Made by a program: the position numbers and the translations under genes. Below the pieces are notes generated by a model. The model searched no databases. It was not told where the DNA came from and worked only from the letters and a program-made list of their open reading frames with translations. DNA of 64,000 nt. Origin: Peptoniphilaceae bacterium. Lineage in GTDB: Bacteria; Bacillota; Clostridia; Tissierellales; Peptoniphilaceae. The stretch lies in the NCBI GenBank assembly GCA_910589545.1, contig CAJUSY010000046.1, forward strand, positions 1 to 64,000. The letters are read 5' to 3'. This document shows positions 8,398 to 16,948 of the stretch, one piece after another (positions within the stretch are counted from its first letter, which is position 1; every line of letters begins with the position of its first letter).

Positions 8398-9409
8398 TTA
8401 AAACCTTTTTGTAGTCAGATTTATTCATGCTTAAAATCGTACAATCACCGATTTTTTCAGAAATTATCAAAGAAATCATGTCTTTTGTGTTTTTCTTATC
8501 ACGAAGAGTTACATTGTACACATCATCTACAGAATATTCGTAATTTTCATTCAAATTATACATTTTCAAAACTTCCAATATTTTGTCGTAGTCTTTGCTG
8601 TATTTTTTTGCCATGCATTTCATCCCATAAGCTACAGCGTGACCGTGCATAATATTGTAATCGGACAGTTTTTCTACTGCGTGTCCTAGAGTATGACCGT
8701 AATTTAGTAATCTTCGTAAGTTTTTCTCTAATTTATCTTGTAAGACTATATCTTTTTTGATACTGACACAAATCTCCACAATTTCAGATAAATTACTTTT
8801 TTTCGTAAATCTTTTTGCACTTATCATGGAAAATAATTCTTCATCGAAACAAATCGCGTATTTTATAATTTCTCCAAACCCATCTTCAAATACGTAATCG
8901 TCCAATGTTTTCAACAAAAGTGGGTCGATAATGCAAAGTATAGGATCTTTAAAGGCACCAATCAAGTTTTTCCCAGCAGATAAATCAATTCCAGTCTTTG
9001 AGCCTACAGAAGAATCCACCATCGACAAAACAGTTGTAGGAATTTGAATGAAATCAATCCCACGCATAAAAGTCGCAGCTACAAAACCAGCCAAATCGCC
9101 GACAACCCCTCCACCAAAAGCAATCACTGTATCATTTCTGTGATAAGACGAACTCATGTAATTCATTATCTTTTCATATTCAGACAAGCTTTTTGAAGAT
9201 TCACCAGGTTTAATCACGTAAAATTCGTGCTCAATTTCCAAGTCATCTAGTAAAATATCCAACGTTTTGTGATGATATCTGTCGACATTCTCATCAGTAA
9301 TAATAATCGCCTTAGATTTAATAAAATTTTTCAAATAATCTCTTGATTGATTTAAAGCATCTAATCCAATCATGCAGTCGTAATTATTAACATTTATTAC
9401 TGAATACAT
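8378..9409 (-). CDS. aroB: 3-dehydroquinate synthase
   Basis: A 343-residue NAD- and metal-dependent enzyme that cyclises DAHP to 3-dehydroquinate. Signatures include AFGGGVVGDLAGFVAAT, RGIDFIQIPTTVLSMVDSSV, SKTGID with catalytic Lys, and the metal-binding segment YGHTLGHAVE followed by HGHAVAYG. Length is normal. It overlaps aroF by 13 bases and aroA by 20, indicating tight translational coupling. Confidence 0.95.
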   Translation of the reverse strand: MYSVINVNNYDCMIGLDALNQSRDYLKNFIKSKAIIITDENVDRYHHKTLDILLDDLEIEHEFYVIKPGESSKSLSEYEKIMNYMSSSYHRNDTVIAFGGGVVGDLAGFVAATFMRGIDFIQIPTTVLSMVDSSVGSKTGIDLSAGKNLIGAFKDPILCIIDPLLLKTLDDYVFEDGFGEIIKYAICFDEELFSMISAKRFTKKSNLSEIVEICVSIKKDIVLQDKLEKNLRRLLNYGHTLGHAVEKLSDYNIMHGHAVAYGMKCMAKKYSKDYDKILEVLKMYNLNENYEYSVDDVYNVTLRDKKNTKDMISLIISEKIGDCTILSMNKSDYKKVLSDIYED

Positions 9410-10398
9410 TGTCTTAATTTCCTTACTTTTTTCATAATTGTTCTGAATCTTTCACAAGTTACTGATTGAGGTCCATCACTTAGCGCATTTTCAGGATCAT
9501 TATGAACTTCAATCATAAGTCCATCGCAACCTGCCGCAGTCGATGCAAGTGATAGTGGTTCAATCAATGTGTATTTGCCGCTTGCGTGTGATGGATCCAT
9601 TATTATTGGCAATTGAGACAATTCCTTCATCACAGAGATTGCAGAAATATCCAAAGTGTTTCTAGTATAGGACTCGAATGTTCTAATTCCTCTCTCACAC
9701 AACACAACATTTTCATTGCCACCAGTCATAATGTATTCAGCACTCATTATCCATTCTTTGTAAGTTGCACTCAAACCTCGTTTTAATAAAATCGGTTTAT
9801 CTGAGTGTCCCAATTCTTTTAGCAAAGAATAGTTTTGCATATTTCTAGCCCCAACTTGTAGCATATCTACATCATTGAAGTAATCCAAATCTGATAAATC
9901 CATTATTTCTGTAATAATTGGAAGACCTGTTTCTTTCCTTGCTTGGATTAATAAATCAATCCCTTTTTTACCAAGTCCTTGAAAAGCATAAGGCGATGAT
10001 CTTGGTTTAAATGCTCCACCTCTAAGAATATTTGCTCCGTTTTCTTTAACACTTTTGGCAATCGTGATGATTTGTTCTTCACTTTCAACAGAACAAGGTC
10101 CAGCCATTACACAAAAATTTCCGTCACCGATTTTGACACCGTCTACATCAACAATTTTAGGTTGTGGATGATATTTCCTGTTCGCTTTACTGAAAGGTTC
10201 TTCAATTCTTATTACCTTGTCCACAATATCGAAACGAGAAATCAACTTCTCATCAATACTTGATGTATCTCCTATCAGTGAAATAATTGTATATCTATCT
10301 CCAACAGTTTCGTCAACTCTGACATTTTGTTGATTCAAAAAATCTATTAATTTTTTTACTTCCTTTTCATTAGGATTTCTTTTTAATTTTACTATCAT
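9397..10398 (-). CDS. aroF: 3-deoxy-7-phosphoheptulonate (DAHP) synthase, type I-beta
   Basis: A 333-residue first enzyme of the shikimate pathway, condensing erythrose-4-phosphate and PEP. Residues 1 to about 70 form the small N-terminal ferredoxin-like/ACT-like regulatory domain found in Thermotoga-type enzymes, where it mediates feedback control. The KDSA/DAHPS barrel follows, with FCVMAGPCSVES, LRGGAFKPRSSPYAFQG, QVGARNMQN, LLKRG and DPSHASGK. Being the first gene of the operon, it probably sets entry into the pathway. A moderate promoter lies just upstream (TTGATA at 10433-10438); no T-box or attenuator is visible in the short leader. Confidence 0.94.
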   Translation of the reverse strand: MIVKLKRNPNEKEVKKLIDFLNQQNVRVDETVGDRYTIISLIGDTSSIDEKLISRFDIVDKVIRIEEPFSKANRKYHPQPKIVDVDGVKIGDGNFCVMAGPCSVESEEQIITIAKSVKENGANILRGGAFKPRSSPYAFQGLGKKGIDLLIQARKETGLPIITEIMDLSDLDYFNDVDMLQVGARNMQNYSLLKELGHSDKPILLKRGLSATYKEWIMSAEYIMTGGNENVVLCERGIRTFESYTRNTLDISAISVMKELSQLPIIMDPSHASGKYTLIEPLSLASTAAGCDGLMIEVHNDPENALSDGPQSVTCERFRTIMKKVRKLRQCIQ

Positions 10399-10453
10399 AA
10401 TTTTCTCCGCTAATATTATTCTATTAATAGTATATCAAAACTCAGAAAGATAG

Positions 10454-10459
10454 TATAAT
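10454..10459 (+). promoter_or_regulatory. -10 box of the small unknown gene
   Basis: A perfect TATAAT stands about 33 bases before the ATG at 10492 on the plus strand. The matching -35 is poor. The divergent aroF promoter overlaps this 93-base gap. Confidence 0.5.
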
Positions 10460-10491
10460 ATAAGTAGATAAAAATATGAAAGAGTGATAAC

Positions 10492-10863
10492 ATGATAGAA
10501 TCAAACGATTGGCTATTAAAACAAATTAACGTAGTCAGTGAATTTTTACAAAAATTATTTACAGATATGGAAACAAATAGAAAATTAAACGAAAATGAAC
10601 AATATCAAAAAGATTCATTCGAATTTGAAAGATTATTGGAAAATCTGATTGAAGAAGATAGAATAAACGATGCGGAAAATATCTTGTTTGAAAAATTAGA
10701 AACAAATAATCTTATGTATGCTACAATTGCTACACGTTTTTACGACAAATTAAAAGGACTTTCTGACGAAAAACTTCAAAAATCAAACTACAGCCGAGAT
10801 GAAATTCTACAAGGATTGAACGATATGTGTGATATGTTTGGTTTGGAAATATTCAAAGGTTAA
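10492..10863 (+). CDS. Small helical protein, DUF6483-like
   Basis: A 123-residue, acidic, mostly helical protein. The N-terminal pattern NDWLLKQINVVSEFLQKLF resembles the DUF6483 family of Firmicutes, which has no known function; I make this match from memory with moderate certainty. It has no signal peptide, membrane segment or catalytic motif. It stands alone between the divergent aro operon and a convergent operon, with its own -10 box and a strong bidirectional hairpin after it. Confidence 0.6.
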   Translation: MIESNDWLLKQINVVSEFLQKLFTDMETNRKLNENEQYQKDSFEFERLLENLIEEDRINDAENILFEKLETNNLMYATIATRFYDKLKGLSDEKLQKSNYSRDEILQGLNDMCDMFGLEIFKG

Positions 10864-10936
10864 AAAAACTGGCATTGTGATCTGCCCCATAAATATTTCG
10901 GATTATAGGGTTCAGGTCAATTATGCCAGTTTTTTA
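10862..10936. terminator. Long imperfect inverted repeat, bidirectional terminator
   Basis: Outer arms AAAAAACTGGCAT (from 10864) and ATGCCAGTTTTTT (to 10933) pair perfectly. Inner arms (TGATCTGCCCCATA and TATAGGGTTCAGGTCA) pair imperfectly, giving a hairpin of about 70 bases with T runs on both sides. It can end transcription of the convergent genes on either side. The length and the inner arms are unlike the other, short terminators in the window. Confidence 0.7.
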
Positions 10937-11782
10937 GTTATATGATCTTTGCCAAATATCTCTGATTTTTTGCATAATATCACGGTCGATTCTCTTAGGG
11001 TATTCATATCCCAAAATTTCTGCTACATGTAGTCCTTGTTTTCTAAAAAGATCACAAGATTTGAATAATGTATTCCACAAATTTTCTATTTCAGGTAGTG
11101 GATATGTTTGTAAATACCTTTCATAGTGTTCTTTTGAAAGGTATGTTTTGATGTATTCATAATTATATCCAATATTAACACTAAAATCATAATTGCTACC
11201 AATGAAGAAACCAGTCATCTTATCCACGTTTTCTCTAACGTGATAAAACATTTGAATGGCGTATATTTCTTCTTTTCTATACAATCCCTTTGCCACATTC
11301 AATGAGTTAATGAACATTTGATTAACCAAAGATTCAAATTCGTGTCTTGTCGGCTTTAATTGTCTGAAAAACACATCTGATTTGGTGCTATTTCCAACCA
11401 AAACTTGGTCTTTGTCGACTAGAATTTCCGATTGACTATCTTCGTTAATATACGATTGCATAGTGTTCTCTTTTATGAAAAATATTCTGATCTTAGAAAT
11501 ATCATTAAGAACAATAGTATAACTTACGTTGTGAGGATTGATTTTGTTTGTGTATGTCAATTTGTCAGATTTTTCCAACATTAAAACATCACCGAACAAG
11601 TTCTCAATGAAATGCGAATCCTTGAACTTTTCAAAATCAGTAACTCCGAAAACAAAGTGATAATCAGTGTTTTCGTCTTTTTCAATGGAAGGATTGAGCC
11701 TTCTTCCCGTTTCTATAAGACTTCTAACTTCTTCATTTTCATTTGAAAAAGAAACAACTTTATTTTTAATATCATTTACCAT
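10934..11782 (-). CDS. ANT(6)-like protein with lost catalytic residues
   Basis: A protein of 282 residues that aligns along its length with aminoglycoside 6-adenylyltransferases (AadE/ANT(6)). Shared segments include the RxLNP and TDY region, KINPHNVSYTIVLND, LVDKD, the long LYRKEEIYAIQMF helix and the final LFRKQGLHVAEILGYEYP. The nucleotidyltransferase residues are altered: the GS motif is GR (Arg27), the DxD motif is DYH (40-42), and the later aspartate of KIDLTL is KIRIFF. It should not adenylylate streptomycin. The ATG at 11782 follows AGGTGA; a GTG at 11789-11791 is the other option. It is downstream of and coupled to the HAD gene. Its present function is unknown. Confidence 0.8.
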   Translation of the reverse strand: MVNDIKNKVVSFSNENEEVRSLIETGRRLNPSIEKDENTDYHFVFGVTDFEKFKDSHFIENLFGDVLMLEKSDKLTYTNKINPHNVSYTIVLNDISKIRIFFIKENTMQSYINEDSQSEILVDKDQVLVGNSTKSDVFFRQLKPTRHEFESLVNQMFINSLNVAKGLYRKEEIYAIQMFYHVRENVDKMTGFFIGSNYDFSVNIGYNYEYIKTYLSKEHYERYLQTYPLPEIENLWNTLFKSCDLFRKQGLHVAEILGYEYPKRIDRDIMQKIRDIWQRSYN

Positions 11783-11787
11783 TTGAA

Positions 11788-12426
11788 TCACCTATTATTA
11801 ATCACATAATCGTATATATCCGTTGGCTTTTGTGCTATGAAAACAGCATTTTCGTATTCTTCTTTATTACCAAATCCATATTCCGCAGCTATTGCCTTGA
11901 TATTATTCATCTTAGCACCTTCAATGTCGTGATGTCTGTCCCCAATCATGATTGATTCTTCAGCTTTTATGCCTGTCTTATTCAATAAATAAGCTATAAC
12001 ATCCTCTTTTTCAACTCTGGATTGATCCATCGTTGCCCCCGCAACATAAGAAAAATATTTCAATAATCCATTATCTGAAAGAATTTTCTTAGCTGATGAT
12101 TCCACTTTACTTGTCGCCAAGTAAATTTTATATCCAGCATCGTGAAGATTTTTAATTGTATCTTCTACTCCGTCATACAAACGCATTTTTTTCATGCCTT
12201 TTTCGAAATAATAATCTCTAAAATCTTCAATTCTTTCTTTTGATTCTGTTTCACTAAAACCCAACTCCATATAACTGTCTTTCAAAGGTGGCCCAATAAA
12301 TGATATGAGCTTTGTTTCATCATATTTAAAATTTATTTTTTCCAAACTAAACTTGACAGCATTGACAATTCCCTCGTAAGAGTCAGTTATAGTACCATCA
12401 AGATCAAATATTATATTCTTAATCAT
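11788..12426 (-). CDS. HAD-superfamily hydrolase (phosphoglycolate phosphatase/PpaX-like)
   Basis: A 212-residue phosphatase of the HAD superfamily, subclass I. Motif I is FDLDGTITD (nucleophile Asp8, acid Asp10), motif II is LATSK near residue 105, motif III the Lys of VEKEDV near 140, and motif IV is MIGDRHHDIEGA. The helical cap follows motif I. The family includes phosphoglycolate phosphatase and pyrophosphatase PpaX, and the substrate cannot be assigned from sequence alone. The gene downstream (ANT(6)-like) begins at or just after its stop. Confidence 0.85.
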   Translation of the reverse strand: MIKNIIFDLDGTITDSYEGIVNAVKFSLEKINFKYDETKLISFIGPPLKDSYMELGFSETESKERIEDFRDYYFEKGMKKMRLYDGVEDTIKNLHDAGYKIYLATSKVESSAKKILSDNGLLKYFSYVAGATMDQSRVEKEDVIAYLLNKTGIKAEESIMIGDRHHDIEGAKMNNIKAIAAEYGFGNKEEYENAVFIAQKPTDIYDYVINNR

Positions 12427-12556
12427 AATTCCCCTCTCAGTTTATTATATTATAGCAAATTAATGTCGAGTAAATCTAAATAAAATTTACACTACAAATT
12501 ATTCTATCACAAATTAAGGATTTTGTTTTAAGTCTATTATTTTATTAAATTTAGGC

Positions 12557-12582
12557 AAAACAAAACCCCGCACATGGCGGGG
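12557..12582 (-). terminator. Terminator of the opp operon
   Basis: Stem CCCCG(C)/(G)CGGGG at 12566-12582, followed leftwards by TTTTGTTTT. It lies eight bases after the oppF stop. Confidence 0.9.
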
Positions 12583-12590
12583 AATATAAT

Positions 12591-13766
12591 TTATTTTGTC
12601 ATTCCTGTAGAATCGATGTTTCTAACTTGTGCTTCATCATCTAATCTCTTGCCCATTTCTTGTTCAGCTGTTGTATCTTCAACATTTTCATCAACTACTG
12701 ATTGTGGTGAGCGTTTAAGCTTGGCATCTTGTTCTTTCATAGCTCTTATACCTTCTTCTAATCCTTTGTCGAATAAGTGGCAAGCTACAAAGTGCTTATC
12801 AGCAATTTCTTGTAGAACCGGTCTATTAGTTTTACAGATTTCCATTGCATAGTTACATCTTGTACAGAATTTACATCCTTCAGGTGCGTTAATTGGTGAA
12901 GGAATTTCACCTTCTAATTTAACACGTCCTTCACTTGATACATTTGGATCTGGAATAGGAATTGCTGAAATTAATGCTTTAGTGTATGGATGAAGTGGTT
13001 GATTATAAATCTTAGTATTTGATGATACTTCTACCATACTACCCAAATACATTACGCCTATTCTATCTGAAATGTGTTTTACCATTGATAAATCGTGAGA
13101 AATGAATAAATAAGTTAATTTCTTTTCTCTTTGTAATTCGATAAGTAGATTAACTACTTGAGCTTGAATACTTACATCAAGTGCTGAAATAGGTTCATCA
13201 CATACGATAAATTCTGGTTCAACTGCTAATGCTCTGGCAATACCAATTCTTTGTCTTTGACCACCAGATAATTCGTGTGGGAATCTCGCTCCGTGTTCAG
13301 CGTTAAGTCCTACAGTTTTTAACAATTCTGTAATTCTATTTTGAATGTCTTTTTCTTTCATTTCAGGGAAGTGAACTCTGATACCTTCTCCAATAATATC
13401 ACCAATAGTCATCTTAGAGTCTAGTGATGAGTATGGGTCTTGGAAAATCATTTGAGCTTTTTTCTTGAAAGATTGTTTTTCTTTACTGCTCAATTTTGAA
13501 GTATCTTTTCCTTCATAAATAACTTTACCATTTGTAGGTTCGTATAAGTTAATAACAGTTCTTCCGCATGTAGTTTTACCACATCCAGATTCTCCTACAA
13601 GTCCGAAAGTTTCCCCTTTATATATCTTTAAGTTTATATTTTCAACAGCTTTTAAAGTCTTGTTTTTTCCAACTTTGAAAAACTTATCCAAGTTATCTAA
13701 TTCAACAAGCACTTCTCTGTTTGAATAATCTATGTTTTTTTCTTTAATAACTTTAGTTTCTGACAT
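12591..13766 (-). CDS. oppF: Oligopeptide ABC transporter ATP-binding protein OppF
   Basis: A 391-residue ATPase of the peptide/nickel importer family. It has Walker A GESGCGKTT, Q-loop FQDPYSSLDSKM, signature LSGGQRQRIGIARAL, Walker B FIVCDEPISALD and the switch His in ISHD. The oligopeptide-binding C-terminal region contains the cysteine cluster CKFCTRCNYAMEIC, a likely [4Fe-4S] site in this family. A tail of about 65 charged residues extends past the usual end (LKRSPQSVVD onward). It is the last gene of oppABCDF and energises peptide uptake with OppD. Confidence 0.94.
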   Translation of the reverse strand: MSETKVIKEKNIDYSNREVLVELDNLDKFFKVGKNKTLKAVENINLKIYKGETFGLVGESGCGKTTCGRTVINLYEPTNGKVIYEGKDTSKLSSKEKQSFKKKAQMIFQDPYSSLDSKMTIGDIIGEGIRVHFPEMKEKDIQNRITELLKTVGLNAEHGARFPHELSGGQRQRIGIARALAVEPEFIVCDEPISALDVSIQAQVVNLLIELQREKKLTYLFISHDLSMVKHISDRIGVMYLGSMVEVSSNTKIYNQPLHPYTKALISAIPIPDPNVSSEGRVKLEGEIPSPINAPEGCKFCTRCNYAMEICKTNRPVLQEIADKHFVACHLFDKGLEEGIRAMKEQDAKLKRSPQSVVDENVEDTTAEQEMGKRLDDEAQVRNIDSTGMTK

Positions 13767-13775
13767 AATCCACTC

Positions 13776-15011
13776 CTAATAAGGTCTTTCAACTTTTGGT
13801 GCTTGTTCATGTGTTAACCAACATCTGCAAACATGATGTTCTGAATATCTTGTTTCAGGCGGTTTCTTTTCTCTACAAATTTGCATAGCATAATCACATC
13901 TTGCTGCAAATGGACATCCTGGAATTTCCATTAATAAATCTGGTGGAGTTCCTCCTAATGAATATAATTCATTATCTTTTGATGAGTCAAGTCTAGGAAC
14001 GCTCATCAACAATGCCCATGTGTATGGGTGATGTGCATCATTAAATATTTCTTGTACTGTACCAGTTTCCATGATTTCACCAGCATACATTACTTGAATT
14101 CTGTCGGCAAAGTCAGCTACTACACCTAAATCGTGAGTTACCAATACTATAGAAGTATTCTTAGTATCTCTTAATTCTCTCATCAAATCCAAGATTTGTG
14201 CTTGAATTGTAACGTCAAGTGCTGTAGTTGGTTCGTCAGCTAAGATTACATTTGGGTTACAAGCCAATGCTATGGCAATCATAACTCTTTGTCTCATACC
14301 ACCAGATAATTCGTGGGGATATTGTTTAACACGTTCTTCAGCGTTAGGAATGTTTACAGTCTTCAATAATTTAATAGCTTCTTTTTTAGCTTCGTCTTTT
14401 GATAAATCAGTGTGCAACAAAAGTGATTCTGTAATTTGCTTTCCTATTTTCATAGTTGGGTTAAGAGATGTCATAGGGTCTTGGAATATCATTGATACAT
14501 CTGAACCCTTGTATTGTCTCAATCTCTTCTTATCCATGTTAAGAACTTGTTCACCCATATATTTAATTGAAGATGGTTCTTTGATAACTGCTGATTGAGG
14601 TAAAATTTGAAGTATTGATTTACTCACTACTGTTTTACCACATCCAGATTCACCTACTAATGCCAAAGCTTCTCCATCATAGATATCAAATGTTATTCCT
14701 CTTACAGCCTTTACTTCACCGGCGTAAGTATTGAAAGATACATTTAAGTTATCTACTTCTATTACTTTTGGTCTGTTAGTGTAATCTTTAGCTACCCTAG
14801 CAGTTCTAGTAATTTCTTCTGATAAATTTTGTTTTTCACTCATATTATTTTCTTCGTTAACTTTATCTTCTACAACTTCAGAAGAAACATATTTAGTTGT
14901 AGTTTCAACTTCGTTATTTTCATTTACAACTGTTTCTTTAATTAAAGTTTCTTCTGAAAGATTTTGTTCCTTTTTTAATTCGTCTACATCTTTATATTTA
15001 TTCTTGCTCAT
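13776..15011 (-). CDS. oppD: Oligopeptide ABC transporter ATP-binding protein OppD
   Basis: A 411-residue ATPase with Walker A GESGCGKTV, FQDPMTSLNPTM, signature LSGGMRQRVMIAIAL, Walker B VILADEPTTALD and VTHDLG. The C-terminal peptide-transporter region ends in a cysteine cluster (CPFAARCDYAMQIC). The first 75 or so residues are an acidic, low-complexity extension not usual for OppD, containing a repeated QNLSEE/NLSEE element. The ABC domain begins at about residue 80. Only 9 bases separate it from oppF. Confidence 0.94.
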   Translation of the reverse strand: MSKNKYKDVDELKKEQNLSEETLIKETVVNENNEVETTTKYVSSEVVEDKVNEENNMSEKQNLSEEITRTARVAKDYTNRPKVIEVDNLNVSFNTYAGEVKAVRGITFDIYDGEALALVGESGCGKTVVSKSILQILPQSAVIKEPSSIKYMGEQVLNMDKKRLRQYKGSDVSMIFQDPMTSLNPTMKIGKQITESLLLHTDLSKDEAKKEAIKLLKTVNIPNAEERVKQYPHELSGGMRQRVMIAIALACNPNVILADEPTTALDVTIQAQILDLMRELRDTKNTSIVLVTHDLGVVADFADRIQVMYAGEIMETGTVQEIFNDAHHPYTWALLMSVPRLDSSKDNELYSLGGTPPDLLMEIPGCPFAARCDYAMQICREKKPPETRYSEHHVCRCWLTHEQAPKVERPY

Positions 15012-15022
15012 GTTTTTTCCTC

Positions 15023-15940
15023 CTACTGTCTAAGGTTAGGGTCAAGCGCATCTCTCAAACCATCACCTAACAAAGTAAATGAAAGCATTGTTAACCCGAT
15101 CATTAGAGCTGGGAAAAACAATTGATAAGGATAAAATTGGAATACTTGTTGTGCTTGTGAACACATAAGTCCCCAAGAAGTTTCTGGAGGTTGTACACCA
15201 AGTCCTAAGTAACTTAAGAAAGCTTCACCGAATATATATCCTGGAATATCAAATGAAATTGATACAAGTATTACGTTTAAAGTATTAGGAATTAAATGTT
15301 TTATAATGATATCTTTGTTGCTTACTCCCAATACACGAGCTGCCATGATATAATCTTGTTCTTTTAATGAAAGAATTTGACCTCTTACAAGTCTGGCAAG
15401 ACCACACCATCCAGTGATAGTCATGGCTAAGATAAGTGTACCCACACCATTTGAGTTTAATGCTAATCTTAAAATGATTACTAACAAAAGATAAGGAATA
15501 GAAATCAAGATTTCTACAATTCTCATCATTATAGTGTCAACTGTTCCGCCAAAGAATGCAGAAGCTGCCCCATAAATAGAACCTATAACTGTACCTATAA
15601 TAGCACCTGCAAGACCTATTATGATGGAAATTCTACCACCTCTCCAAATTCTTGTGAAGATATCTCTTCCAAGTTCGTCAGTCCCGAACCAGAATTTTGT
15701 GCTTGGTGATAAGTTAATATCTCCTACTAATTCTTCATGAGAATATCCTGTTAGCATCGGTCCAATAATAACCATCACTATTAAAAATACTAATATAATG
15801 AAAGCAACTAATGCTGCTTTGTTTTCTTTAAATCTTCTCCATGCGTCAGACCAGTATGTTACTACAGGTCTTGCTATAAATTCAGATGTTCTATCATCAT
15901 CTGAAAGTCTTTGAAATTTGCTTTGATCTATTTTTTCCAT
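15023..15940 (-). CDS. oppC: Oligopeptide ABC transporter permease OppC
   Basis: A 305-residue inner-membrane permease with a cytoplasmic N terminus, one early transmembrane helix (about 38-62) and the typical five further helices. The binding-protein-dependent transport motif that docks the ATPases (EAAMGAS-type loop) is seen as the segment AARVLGVSNKDIIIKHLIPN. The periplasmic-side motif FGTDELGRDIFTRIWRG is characteristic of OppC/DppC. It pairs with OppB. Confidence 0.94.
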   Translation of the reverse strand: MEKIDQSKFQRLSDDDRTSEFIARPVVTYWSDAWRRFKENKAALVAFIILVFLIVMVIIGPMLTGYSHEELVGDINLSPSTKFWFGTDELGRDIFTRIWRGGRISIIIGLAGAIIGTVIGSIYGAASAFFGGTVDTIMMRIVEILISIPYLLLVIILRLALNSNGVGTLILAMTITGWCGLARLVRGQILSLKEQDYIMAARVLGVSNKDIIIKHLIPNTLNVILVSISFDIPGYIFGEAFLSYLGLGVQPPETSWGLMCSQAQQVFQFYPYQLFFPALMIGLTMLSFTLLGDGLRDALDPNLRQ

Positions 15941-15949
15941 ACTAATCCC

Positions 15950-16876
15950 CTAATCTACAATTTTAATTCTTGGATCTGCTATACCATATAAAATATCTAC
16001 AACTAATTGAGATACTAAGAACAAGAATGCATAGAAAATTGTTGTACCTATAATCATAGGATAATCTCTTGCAGTTATAGAGTTTACAAAGTAGCTTCCT
16101 AATCCTGGTATAGAATACATGTTTTCAATAATGAAAGATCCTGTAAATATACCAACGATTTGTGGAGCTATGATTGTGATAATAGGAAGTATAGCATTTC
16201 TGAATACGTGTTTTCTAATTACATTGAAGCCCGATACACCTTTTGCTTTTGCAGTAAGTATGTAGTCTTCATTTAAAACTTCCAATACATTACTTCTCAT
16301 GTATCTAGCATAAGTAGCTATTGAGCCGAAGCATAATGCTATTGAAGGCAAAATTGTATACTTAACTTCGTCTCCATATCCTGATGTTGGAAACCAGTTT
16401 AGTTTTACTGCGAAAGCGTATTGTAAAAGAGCCCCCAAAATAAATACAGGTATCGTAATACCCAAAATAGCCAATACACTGATAATATAATCTGGCACTT
16501 TACCCCTGTTTAATGCCGCAAGAATACCGAAAATAATGCCAATAGTAATACCAATGACCATGGCTTGTCCACCAATTCTTCCAGATACTGGAGCAGTCTG
16601 AGCGATTGTAGTCTTAACTTCTCTACCTGGATATTTGTATGAAGCACCTAAATCTCCATGTAATGCATTTTTCAAAAATATTGCATATTGTGTTGATACC
16701 GGTTTATCCAAACCGTATCTAGCTTTGTAATTTTTTATTGTTTGCTCTGGAAGAGTTTTACCCATAGCAGACAATGGATCCCCTTGAATGTTGTGCATCA
16801 AGAAGAATGTTGCTGTTGTAATTACAAACAATGTAAGCAACATATACAAGATTCTCTTTATAAGATATTTTAACAT
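15950..16876 (-). CDS. oppB: Oligopeptide ABC transporter permease OppB
   Basis: A 308-residue permease with the OppB/DppB N terminus (MLKYLIKRILYMLLTLFVITTATFF begins with one membrane helix), LGDLGASYKYPGR-type segment and the ATPase-docking loop TAKAKGVSGFNVIRKHVFRN. The start chosen is the ATG after TAGGAGGACTC; an upstream in-frame ATG would put the ribosome site inside the gene. A perfect hairpin separates it from oppA. Confidence 0.93.
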   Translation of the reverse strand: MLKYLIKRILYMLLTLFVITTATFFLMHNIQGDPLSAMGKTLPEQTIKNYKARYGLDKPVSTQYAIFLKNALHGDLGASYKYPGREVKTTIAQTAPVSGRIGGQAMVIGITIGIIFGILAALNRGKVPDYIISVLAILGITIPVFILGALLQYAFAVKLNWFPTSGYGDEVKYTILPSIALCFGSIATYARYMRSNVLEVLNEDYILTAKAKGVSGFNVIRKHVFRNAILPIITIIAPQIVGIFTGSFIIENMYSIPGLGSYFVNSITARDYPMIIGTTIFYAFLFLVSQLVVDILYGIADPRIKIVD

Positions 16877-16899
16877 GAGTCCTCCTATATACAATTAGT

Positions 16900-16928
16900 A
16901 GGCTGTTACAAATTATTTGTAACAGCCT
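16900..16928 (-). promoter_or_regulatory. Intercistronic hairpin between oppA and oppB
   Basis: A 13-bp perfect stem (16900-16912 with 16916-16928, three-base loop). No T run follows, so it is more likely an mRNA-stabilising or processing element than a terminator. Such hairpins after binding-protein genes commonly give more OppA than the membrane parts. Confidence 0.7.
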
Positions 16929-16948
16929 GCCATTTGCTACTAGTTATT

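Noticed and set aside
10399..10491. T-box or attenuator before aroF
   Set aside because: The leader is less than 100 bases with no specifier-like hairpin or T run, so regulation by tRNA is not supported.
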